A stretch of 64,000 bases of DNA from Aquicella sp964527435. GTDB taxonomy: Bacteria > Pseudomonadota > Gammaproteobacteria > DSM-16500. Below are positions 9,324 to 16,227 of the stretch, piece by piece (position 1 is the first letter of the stretch; each line of letters begins with the position of its first letter). Position numbers and translations under genes: made by a program. The DNA lies in assembly GCA_964527435.1 (NCBI GenBank), contig CAZGPP010000001.1:124001-188000 (forward strand). The letters run 5' to 3'. The notes beneath the pieces are model-generated. The model was given only the letters and a program-made list of their open reading frames with translations, had not been told where the DNA came from and ran no database searches.

Positions 9324-10145
9324 ATGAAACCTAATCACTCACCCTCACAACCCATCGGCATTTTCGATAGCGGCATTGGCGGCTTAACGATTGCACACGC
9401 TGTCGTCAAACAGTTGCCGAAAGAAAATATTATTTATTTTGGTGATACGGCCCACCTGCCTTACGGTGACAAATCCACCGCCGCCATTCAAGCTTACGCC
9501 GTCAAGATTGCACACATGTTGTTACAGCAGGAATGCAAACTCATCCTGATCGCCTGCAACTCTGCTTCTGCGGCAGCTTATGAACTTGTCAAAGAATACG
9601 TGGGCAGCAAAGCGGTTGTCATGAATGTAATTGATCCTGTTATTCAATTACTGAAAGAGCATTACGCGCGCAAACATGTGGGATTAATCGGCACACGCCA
9701 AACCGTTAATTCTCACATTTACAAAAAGAAACTCGATGATTTAAAGCGCGGCGTTTCATTATCCTCACATGCTACCAATTTACTTGCTTCAGCGATTGAA
9801 GAATTCGGCAGTCACCATAACGAAGTGATCGATGCGTTATTGAATGTCTATCTATCAAACCCTGAATTAAAAAATATTGACGCCCTCGTGCTCGCGTGCA
9901 CGCATTACCCCGTCATCAAAGATCGCATCAAACAGCATTGTGAACCCACTGTCACGATTATTGATCCCTCTGAAACCGTTGCAGCAGCCGTTAAAAATCA
10001 GCTCGCCAAAAATAACTTACTGAATGACAACGGCAACAGCGTTAAACATTTCTATGTTTCTGATTACACAGAATCCTTCGCGCATCATGCAAAATTATTT
10101 TTTGATGAAGAAGTCAAATTGGAACACTACCCCCTCTGGGACTAA
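9324..10145 (+). CDS. murI: Glutamate racemase
   Basis: MurI interconverts L- and D-glutamate to supply D-glutamate for peptidoglycan. The conserved N-terminal IGIFDSGIGGLT and YFGDTAHLPYG motifs are present, as are the two catalytic cysteines in IACNSAS and LACTHYP. I chose the ATG at 9324, which gives 273 residues and puts the core motif about ten residues from the start. An in-frame ATG at 9306 would add six residues, and neither start has a strong ribosome-binding site. rlmJ follows after three bases. Confidence 0.96.
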   Translation: MKPNHSPSQPIGIFDSGIGGLTIAHAVVKQLPKENIIYFGDTAHLPYGDKSTAAIQAYAVKIAHMLLQQECKLILIACNSASAAAYELVKEYVGSKAVVMNVIDPVIQLLKEHYARKHVGLIGTRQTVNSHIYKKKLDDLKRGVSLSSHATNLLASAIEEFGSHHNEVIDALLNVYLSNPELKNIDALVLACTHYPVIKDRIKQHCEPTVTIIDPSETVAAAVKNQLAKNNLLNDNGNSVKHFYVSDYTESFAHHAKLFFDEEVKLEHYPLWD

Positions 10146-10148
10146 CTT

Positions 10149-10994
10149 ATGAATTACTTACACTCTTATCACGCCGGCAATTTTTGCGATGTCGTTAAAC
10201 ATATTTGTCAGGTCGGCCTCATGGAAGCCATGATGCGCAAACCAACGCCGTATTGTTACATCGACACACACGCAGGCTCTGGCGTTTATGATTTATTTTC
10301 TGAATTCTCGAACAAAACGAAAGAATATGAAAATGGTATTGAGAAAATCATTCAGCACGACAACCCGCCACTGCTGGTTCGCAAATACTTGGAATGCGTG
10401 CATCACATTAACAGCCGACTGACTGGCACGAAGCATTCCTCACTGCGCTACTACCCCGGCTCGCCCATGCTGGCGCGCCAACTCCTGCGTGATAACGATC
10501 GCATGGTGGCCTGCGAGTTACACCCCAATGAATACCAACTACTGAAACAAAATTTCAGAGGCGACTACCAAGCCGCCATTCACCACATGGATGGCTTCCA
10601 TGGTTTGAAGGCCTTCCTGCCGCCGACTGAAAAACGCGGCCTGATCTTGATTGACCCCCCTTACGAAGATCCAGACGAATTCTCCCGCATCGCGAAACAA
10701 CTCCCGGTTGCACTGAAGCGATTCGAATCCGGGGTGTATGCCATCTGGTATCCCATCAAAGAAAAAAGCCATGTCGAACACTTCTACCAGGCTGTCAAAA
10801 AAAGCATCAGCCGCCCCGCTTTCGCCATGGAATTAACTATTTACCCCGACATCCCCCAGCACTTGAACGGCTGCGGCATGGTGGTCATTAACCCACCTTG
10901 GCAGTTTGATGAAATCATCAAAAACAATCTTTCCTGGGCATGGAATGCCTTATCAATCAATGGTCAAGGACGCTTTTACGCCGACTACCTCTAA
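10149..10994 (+). CDS. rlmJ: 23S rRNA (adenine(2030)-N6)-methyltransferase RlmJ
   Basis: RlmJ methylates A2030 of 23S rRNA using S-adenosylmethionine. The 281-residue product matches the family length (E. coli 280). The N-terminus NYLHSYHAGNFCDVVKH, the SAM-binding YIDTHAGSGVYDL and the catalytic LIDPPYEDPDEF (DPPY) are visible. It follows murI closely and is probably co-transcribed. Confidence 0.95.
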   Translation: MNYLHSYHAGNFCDVVKHICQVGLMEAMMRKPTPYCYIDTHAGSGVYDLFSEFSNKTKEYENGIEKIIQHDNPPLLVRKYLECVHHINSRLTGTKHSSLRYYPGSPMLARQLLRDNDRMVACELHPNEYQLLKQNFRGDYQAAIHHMDGFHGLKAFLPPTEKRGLILIDPPYEDPDEFSRIAKQLPVALKRFESGVYAIWYPIKEKSHVEHFYQAVKKSISRPAFAMELTIYPDIPQHLNGCGMVVINPPWQFDEIIKNNLSWAWNALSINGQGRFYADYL

Positions 10995-11060
10995 AACGTT
11001 CGCCCCGTTTTTTGGTAAAATAATGGGGTGATCATAATAAAAAAGGACGAGGTGGCCATT

Positions 11061-11270
11061 ATGAAAAAACAAATCATTGCTTCAATCGCAGTCATTCTTG
11101 CAGTCAGCCTGATGACGGGCTGTACGTCATCACAACGTAAAGACACCGGCATGGTAGCGGGTGGCGTACTGGGCGGTATCGCTGGTAGCGCACTAACCGG
11201 CGGCAGCACAGTAGGCACCATCGCTGGCGCAGTCGGCGGCGGTTACGTCGGTAGACAGCTCTCTAACTAA
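11061..11270 (+). CDS. Glycine-zipper lipoprotein (OsmB/SlyB-like)
   Basis: This 69-residue lipoprotein has a signal peptide ending in the lipobox LMTGC, then a glycine-zipper two-helix segment (GGVLGGIAGSALTGG and GTIAGAVGGGYVG). Proteins of this kind sit in the envelope, often induced by stress, and may span or bind the outer membrane. The ATG at 11061 follows GAGGTGG. An upstream in-frame ATG at 11028 would add 11 residues before the signal peptide and is less likely. A strong terminator follows directly, so it appears to be a single-gene unit. Confidence 0.8.
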   Translation: MKKQIIASIAVILAVSLMTGCTSSQRKDTGMVAGGVLGGIAGSALTGGSTVGTIAGAVGGGYVGRQLSN

Positions 11271-11295
11271 TCCAAGGTATTTCAACCCAGTCAAG

Positions 11296-11327
11296 CACCC
11301 TCCCCATTCGGGAGGGTGTTTTGTTTA
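11296..11327 (+). terminator. Rho-independent terminator after the glycine-zipper lipoprotein gene
   Basis: A 9-bp GC-rich stem (CACCCTCCC, loop CATTC, GGGAGGGTG at 11296-11318) is followed by TTTTGTTT. It ends the lipoprotein transcript before bcp. Confidence 0.9.
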
Positions 11328-11392
11328 TTTCCAACAAATGCTATCCTTTCCAGCGATCGAATCACCCCCCAATCTAGCGAAAGGTTGCACCC

Positions 11393-11851
11393 ATGACGTT
11401 AAAACCAGGCGATCAAGCCCCAGACTTCACCCTGCTTTCAGATAAAGAGGAGCCGGTCTCTCTCAAAGATTACCGTGGCAAAAAAGTCGTCGTTTACTTC
11501 TACCCCAAAGACAACACGCCTGGCTGCACCCGCGAAGCCTGCGACTTTCGTGACGCCTACAACGATCTCAAAAAACTGGGCGTTGAAGTTTTTGGCATCT
11601 CCAAAGACAGCGCCAAAGCACACACCAAATTCAAAGAAAAATATGTGCTGCCCTTCACCTTGCTGGTCGACGATAAAGCCGAAGCATGCGAGGCTTACGG
11701 CGTGGTTGATAAAAAAAGCATGTTTGGCAAAACATTTTTAGGCATTACTCGCTCAACCTTCTTGATTGATGAGCACGGCAAAATCAAAGCCATTTGGCGC
11801 AAAGTAAAAGTAACCGGACACTTGGAGCAGATTCTTAATGAACTCAACTAA
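11393..11851 (+). CDS. bcp: Peroxiredoxin, Bcp/PrxQ type
   Basis: Bcp is a thioredoxin-dependent thiol peroxidase that reduces hydrogen peroxide and organic hydroperoxides. The 152-residue protein has the peroxidatic cysteine at residue 45 and the resolving cysteine at residue 50 in DNTPGCTREACDFRD. The YFYPKD segment before it is typical. AAAGG lies upstream of the start. The last 14 bases overlap the start of proS, so the two are probably in one operon. Confidence 0.95.
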   Translation: MTLKPGDQAPDFTLLSDKEEPVSLKDYRGKKVVVYFYPKDNTPGCTREACDFRDAYNDLKKLGVEVFGISKDSAKAHTKFKEKYVLPFTLLVDDKAEACEAYGVVDKKSMFGKTFLGITRSTFLIDEHGKIKAIWRKVKVTGHLEQILNELN

Positions 11852-13337
11852 AACAAAAACAGCCATCACCCCCACACGCGCGGAAGATTATCCAGAGTGG
11901 TATCAGCAAGTCATCAAATCCGCTGACCTCGCCGAAATTTCAGCCGTGCGCGGCTGCATGATTATCAAACCATGGGGCTACGCCATTTGGGAAAACATCC
12001 AACGTGAACTGGATAAAGATTTCAAAGCGACCGGCCACCAGAATTTATATTTCCCGCTGATGATTCCGTTAAGCTTCATGCAAAAAGAAGCGGAACATAT
12101 TCAAGGTTTCGCGAAAGAATGCGCAGTCGTCACACATCATCGCCTTGAAACAAATGCGGAAGGAAAATTAGTACCCGCCGGTGAACTAGAAGAACCGTAC
12201 GTCATTCGCCCCACCTCCGAAACCATTATTGGCGATGCTTTTTCACGCTGGATTCAGTCTTACCGTGATCTACCCATGCTCGTTAATCAATGGGCGAATA
12301 TCGTGCGCTGGGAAATGCGCACACGCATATTTTTACGTACCACTGAATTTTTATGGCAAGAAGGCCACACCGCACACGCAACCGCCGATGAAGCCGTGCG
12401 CGAATCCATGATGATTCTCGGTTTATATGCACGCTTCGCCGAAGAGTATCTCGCCATGCCCGTCGTGCAAGGCGAAAAATCAGCCAGCGAACGCTTCCCT
12501 GGCGCTGAAATCACTTACTGCATTGAAGCGATGATGCAAGATAAAAAAGCCCTGCAAGCTGGCACCTCACACTTCCTCGGTCAACATTTTGCGAAAGGCT
12601 TCAACATCAAGTTCTCCAGCGAAACAGGTCAGGAAGAATTTGTTTGGACTACATCATGGGGCGTCTCAACTCGTTTGATTGGTGGCTTAATCATGACGCA
12701 CAGCGATGATGACGGCTTGGTCTTGCCACCGCGCATCGCACCTTCGCACATCGTCATTCTGCCTATCATTCACAAAGAAGAAGATCGCGCGAACATTCTC
12801 TCGTACTGCCAATCACTCGCAGAAGAATTACGTCAGCTTAATTATTACGGACGTCCACTTGGCGTCGTGCTCGACACACGCGAATTAACCGGCGGTGAAA
12901 AAGCCTGGAGCTGGGTCAAAAAAGGTATTCCTGTGCGCCTTGAAATCGGCAACAAAGACATCGCCAATAACGCCGCCTTCATGGGTCGACGCGATAATCC
13001 CTACAAACAAAAACAATCCATCACGCGCGATGTATTACTCTCCTCTATCACCAATATTCTCGATGATATCCAATCGCAACTTTTTGCACGTGCGCAACAA
13101 TTCCGTGCCGAGAACACGCGTATCATCGACAGCAAAGAAGAATTCTATGAATTCTTCAAAGGTGACGGCGGCTTTGTCCACGCGCACTGGAATGGCGATG
13201 CAGCCGTCGAAGCGCAACTCAAGAAAGATTTGATGGTGACCATCCGCTGCATTCCGTTCGAACACGACGGACCCGGCACGTGCATTTTCACCGGTGAACC
13301 GAGTGCACAGCGAGTTATTTTCGCCAAATCCTATTAA
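11838..13337 (+). CDS. proS: Prolyl-tRNA synthetase, archaeal/eukaryotic type
   Basis: ProRS charges tRNA-Pro with proline. This 499-residue protein has class II motif 2-like WEMRTRIFLRTTEFLWQEGH, VIRPTSETII, and a C-terminal zinc-type domain ending in IFAKSY, with Tyr as the last residue. This layout is that of the short archaeal/eukaryotic-type ProRS. The usual gammaproteobacterial enzyme is about 570 residues and carries an editing (INS) domain inserted between motifs 2 and 3, which is absent here. This points to acquisition or replacement by transfer at some time. The start overlaps bcp by 14 bases; no second ATG with a better ribosome-binding site is evident. Confidence 0.94.
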   Translation: MNSTKTKTAITPTRAEDYPEWYQQVIKSADLAEISAVRGCMIIKPWGYAIWENIQRELDKDFKATGHQNLYFPLMIPLSFMQKEAEHIQGFAKECAVVTHHRLETNAEGKLVPAGELEEPYVIRPTSETIIGDAFSRWIQSYRDLPMLVNQWANIVRWEMRTRIFLRTTEFLWQEGHTAHATADEAVRESMMILGLYARFAEEYLAMPVVQGEKSASERFPGAEITYCIEAMMQDKKALQAGTSHFLGQHFAKGFNIKFSSETGQEEFVWTTSWGVSTRLIGGLIMTHSDDDGLVLPPRIAPSHIVILPIIHKEEDRANILSYCQSLAEELRQLNYYGRPLGVVLDTRELTGGEKAWSWVKKGIPVRLEIGNKDIANNAAFMGRRDNPYKQKQSITRDVLLSSITNILDDIQSQLFARAQQFRAENTRIIDSKEEFYEFFKGDGGFVHAHWNGDAAVEAQLKKDLMVTIRCIPFEHDGPGTCIFTGEPSAQRVIFAKSY

Positions 13338-13352
13338 CGCAATAATCGATTC

Positions 13353-13392
13353 CCTGAAAAATTTATGTTAGGCTTTTGCACAAATTTTCAGG
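13353..13392. repeat. Inverted repeat upstream of the aldolase gene
   Basis: CCTGAAAAATTT (13353-13364) and AAATTTTCAGG (13382-13392) form inverted arms that differ by one extra A, separated by 17 bases. A TACAAT that may be the -10 of the aldolase promoter lies just downstream at 13396-13401. It could be an operator or a weak hairpin. Confidence 0.4.
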
Positions 13393-13413
13393 CACTACAA
13401 TAAGGGTAAAAAA

Positions 13414-14448
13414 ATGACAAACATCCAAGAACTAGCAGCAACGATCAGTAAAATTGCCGTCAGCGGCAAAGGCATTCTGGCGGCCGATGAAAGCACCCCC
13501 ACCATCACCAAACGCTTTCAGGCTGTCGGCATCGAGTCCACCGAAGACACCCGCCGCGCTTACCGCGAAATGTTACTGATGACCCCAGGTGTCAGCCAAT
13601 ACATCGCCGGCGTTATTTTATTTGAAGAAACCCTGAACCAGAAAACCAGCGCCGGCCAACCGTTTGCTGAAGCCCTGGAAGCCATTGGCATCGTCCCTGG
13701 CATTAAAGTCGACAAAGGCTTGGTCCATCTCGCCAACACCCACGATGAGCAAATCACGCAAGGTCTCGATGGCCTGCCAGAGCGCCTCGCTGAATACAAA
13801 GCTAAGGGTGCGCGTTTTGCCAAGTGGCGTGCGGTTTACACCATCTCCGATACGCTGCCGAGCAGCCTTGCGATTAAAACCAATGCGGAAGTGCTCGCTC
13901 GTTACGCCGCCATCTGCCAAGCACAAGGCATTGTGCCCATCGTTGAGCCAGAAGTATTAATCGATGGTGATCACACCCTGGAACGCTGCGAAGCCGTCTC
14001 AGAACCCGTTTTACGCGCACTGTTTAAAGCGCTCAACCGCCATAAAGTCATACTGGAATACATCATCCTGAAACCAAGCATGGTCATCAGCGGCAAGGCT
14101 TGCGCCAAGAAATCCACCCCAAAAGAAACCGCCGAAGCCACCGTTCGCGTCCTGCGTCGTACCGTACCGGCTGCTGTCCCCACCATTAACTTCCTCTCTG
14201 GTGGACAAACATCAGAACAAGCGACTGCCAACCTGAATGACATGAACAAACCTTGCGTACTGCCATGGAATGTTAGTTATTCCTATGCGCGCGCCTTACA
14301 GGAAATTTGCATGAAGATCTGGGCCGGCAAACCACAAAATGTTAAAGCTGCTCAAGCCGCCTTCTTAAAGCGCGCTAAATTGAACAGCCTGGCCGCTACT
14401 GGCAAATATACAACCGCCATGGAAAGCGAAGAAGTTACCATTGCTTAA
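13414..14448 (+). CDS. fba: Class I fructose-bisphosphate aldolase
   Basis: This glycolytic and gluconeogenic enzyme splits fructose 1,6-bisphosphate through a Schiff-base lysine. It is the metal-independent class I form of the animal/plant type, 344 residues. Visible family segments are GKGILAADEST near the N-terminus, ARFAKWRAVY, IVPIVEPEVL, the Schiff-base lysine segment YIILKPSMV, and FLSGGQTSEQAT. A ribosome-binding region (AAGGGTAAAAAA) precedes the ATG, and a terminator follows the stop, so it is probably a single-gene unit. The gene symbol is given for function only. Confidence 0.94.
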   Translation: MTNIQELAATISKIAVSGKGILAADESTPTITKRFQAVGIESTEDTRRAYREMLLMTPGVSQYIAGVILFEETLNQKTSAGQPFAEALEAIGIVPGIKVDKGLVHLANTHDEQITQGLDGLPERLAEYKAKGARFAKWRAVYTISDTLPSSLAIKTNAEVLARYAAICQAQGIVPIVEPEVLIDGDHTLERCEAVSEPVLRALFKALNRHKVILEYIILKPSMVISGKACAKKSTPKETAEATVRVLRRTVPAAVPTINFLSGGQTSEQATANLNDMNKPCVLPWNVSYSYARALQEICMKIWAGKPQNVKAAQAAFLKRAKLNSLAATGKYTTAMESEEVTIA

Positions 14449-14473
14449 TGCATAGTGGTAAACTTTACCCAGA

Positions 14474-14504
14474 AAAGCCCTGACTCACCTCAGGGCTTTG
14501 TTAT
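14474..14504 (+). terminator. Rho-independent terminator after the aldolase gene
   Basis: A 10-bp stem (AAAGCCCTGA at 14474-14483 and TCAGGGCTTT at 14490-14499, 6-base loop) lies 25 bases after the fba stop. It falls just before the toxin-antitoxin pair and isolates that pair from fba. Confidence 0.82.
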
Positions 14505-14521
14505 CTACAAGGAATATCGCC

Positions 14522-14779
14522 ATGACAACGACGTCGATCAACACAGCTGATGCCAAAGAAGAATTCACCGAACTCGTGAACCGCGTTGCGATACACAAAG
14601 AACGCATCATCCTCACACGCCGCGACAAAGAAATTGCCGCCATCGTGCCACTCGAAGATTTGAAATACCTTGAAGAATCCCAGAATAAAAATGATTTGCA
14701 AGAAGCCACCGAAGCACTGAAAGAAGCGCGGTCGATCGGCACACTCTCGCTCGATGAATTGAAAACAGACATAGGTTAA
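14522..14779 (+). CDS. Type II antitoxin, Phd/YefM family
   Basis: This 85-residue protein has the Phd/YefM fold pattern. An N-terminal DNA-binding half (DAKEEFTELVNRVA, then ERIILTRRDKEIAAIVPLED) is followed by an acidic helical tail that would bind the toxin. AAGGA lies upstream of the ATG at 14522. The toxin gene follows after four bases. Such antitoxins bind their own promoter and repress the pair; the terminator hairpin at 14474-14504 leaves little room for a separate promoter, so regulation is unclear. Confidence 0.85.
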   Translation: MTTTSINTADAKEEFTELVNRVAIHKERIILTRRDKEIAAIVPLEDLKYLEESQNKNDLQEATEALKEARSIGTLSLDELKTDIG

Positions 14780-14783
14780 TACC

Positions 14784-15020
14784 GTGAGCTCACCGTACCA
14801 CATCAGAGTTTCACCGGCCGCCAAGCGCCAAATTACCGCGCTGTCAGGCAAGACACAGAAAATCATCTTCAAACTGGTGGAAGGTTTGGCGGTGAACCCA
14901 CGCCCACCGGGTGCAAAAAAAATTGAAGGCATGACAGGACTTTATTGTGATTACGTCGACCACATCCGCCTAATTTATAAAATTGAAGAACAAGAAATCT
15001 TATTACTACTCGTCAAGTAA
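14784..15020 (+). CDS. RelE/ParE-family toxin, short C-terminus
   Basis: The 78-residue product starts with GTG and shows the RelE/ParE fold pattern: SPAAKRQITAL, a long helix, NPRPPGAKKIEGM, then strands DYVDHIRLIYKIE and EILLLLVK. Two things are odd. The usual GLYRIRVGDYR segment reads GLYCDYVDHIR, so the conserved Arg after the Tyr is Cys. The protein also stops at LLLLVK, where relatives usually continue with a basic GHR..VY end that carries catalytic residues. It may be a weakened or inactive toxin. The last eight bases overlap the convergent gene at 15013. Confidence 0.75.
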   Translation: MSSPYHIRVSPAAKRQITALSGKTQKIIFKLVEGLAVNPRPPGAKKIEGMTGLYCDYVDHIRLIYKIEEQEILLLLVK

Positions 15021-16152
15021 CATGTAACCCTTTTAACCCTATCGCCTTTTCAACCTGCATGATACGCCGCTCGGTTCTGGTTTTATTTGCAAAAAACCAG
15101 CTACCTGTCGCAGCACGATAAATAATATTTGCGGCAGCCAAAGGTGGAAATAAAATGATAGCCAGATTACTCACCAACCGCTTCCAACCAGCGCCAAAGA
15201 GTCCGCGATGATGTTTAAAAACAGGGTCTTTGCTATGCAATATTTCCAGCAATTCCATTTTTAATTCGAGCGCTCGGAATTTATCAACCCATGGATTTAT
15301 TTTCGCAAATCGCTCGGCATATTCCTGGTCGACTTCCTGCTTGATTCTCTCGCATCGCTCGTGAAATAGTTCAGGGATATTTTCTCGTGCTATTCGCTCA
15401 GCGTCATCTAATGCTTTCGATTCGCCCTTGTAAGCCGCCACCACTTGAAAGAGCGCCGGAAAGCGCGCTGCACTCACAACTGGATCACTCGTCAATAGTG
15501 TATGAAAGCGATCAGCGCCCAAGACAGACGAATAAATCGCTCTTAATTCCGTGCGTTTCAAATGATAGCCCGCACTCAACAAGCGATACTCCTCAGCCTC
15601 ATCAGGCAAGGCTTTTAATCGGCGTGACATTTCGTTCGCCCGCTCAAACAACATGACATCCCGAAGAGTAATATGTTTCGAAAGGCGATCGATTAATCGC
15701 GCATGCACGCCCAACACAGCCATATATTTGTCGTTGGCCACCCCTGCTAACGAACGACCGTATTGATACAATTTTACTATTTTTCCGCGAAGCTGATTCA
15801 GCATCAAATCGTCCAGATCAAATAATCGCGAACAACCTTCAAGACAAGTCATCAACACTGCGGCCAACTGCGCAAGCTCATCTTGCGAACCACTCCCCTT
15901 GCAAAATAATTCGCGAAATAATTTATTGTGCTGAAAGAATATAACCTCGCAGACTGAAGCAACCTCATACGTTCCATGATCATGGCCCACAGTCAACGCG
16001 CAGGGGAAAACAAAATCAGCCTTCAAGCATTTTTCGAGAGCAGAATATTCCCTATTTAAAATATAATGTTTGATGTTTTGTGAAATTGAATTTATATCGG
16101 AAGGGGTGACGCCACGCACAAATACTTTTTGATATTTTTTCAAATTATCCAT
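15013..16152 (-). CDS. Hypothetical protein, helical, with C-terminal hydrophobic segment
   Basis: The 379-residue product has no family I recognise. It is mostly predicted helical and rich in charged residues, for example the stretch from ERIARENIPELFHERC to DQEYAERFAKINPW. A short hydrophobic segment (LVSNLAIILFPPLAAANIIYR) lies near the C-terminus, followed by a basic tail. I used the ATG at 16152; an in-frame GTG at 16203 would add 17 residues, and neither has a clear ribosome-binding site. A TATACT at 16190-16195 on the minus strand fits a promoter for the ATG start. It lies downstream of nrdJ on the same strand. The layout resembles secreted effectors of Legionellales, but this is speculation. 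Confidence 0.65.
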   Translation of the reverse strand: MDNLKKYQKVFVRGVTPSDINSISQNIKHYILNREYSALEKCLKADFVFPCALTVGHDHGTYEVASVCEVIFFQHNKLFRELFCKGSGSQDELAQLAAVLMTCLEGCSRLFDLDDLMLNQLRGKIVKLYQYGRSLAGVANDKYMAVLGVHARLIDRLSKHITLRDVMLFERANEMSRRLKALPDEAEEYRLLSAGYHLKRTELRAIYSSVLGADRFHTLLTSDPVVSAARFPALFQVVAAYKGESKALDDAERIARENIPELFHERCERIKQEVDQEYAERFAKINPWVDKFRALELKMELLEILHSKDPVFKHHRGLFGAGWKRLVSNLAIILFPPLAAANIIYRAATGSWFFANKTRTERRIMQVEKAIGLKGLHVT

Positions 16153-16227
16153 ATCCGAATAAACATCGCTTTCGAGGGAGAGAGCCGTCAGTATAATCCA
16201 CACCGAATATGGATAGCCATACGCACA

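Noticed and set aside
14784..15020. Toxin as a frameshifted pseudogene
   Set aside because: I saw no obvious continuation of the toxin in another frame within the bases after 15020, and the next gene begins there on the other strand; a short but intact gene is the simpler reading.
16153..16203. GTG start at 16203 for the unknown protein
   Set aside because: Possible, but a -10-like TATACT falls inside this extension and there is no ribosome-binding site; not excluded.
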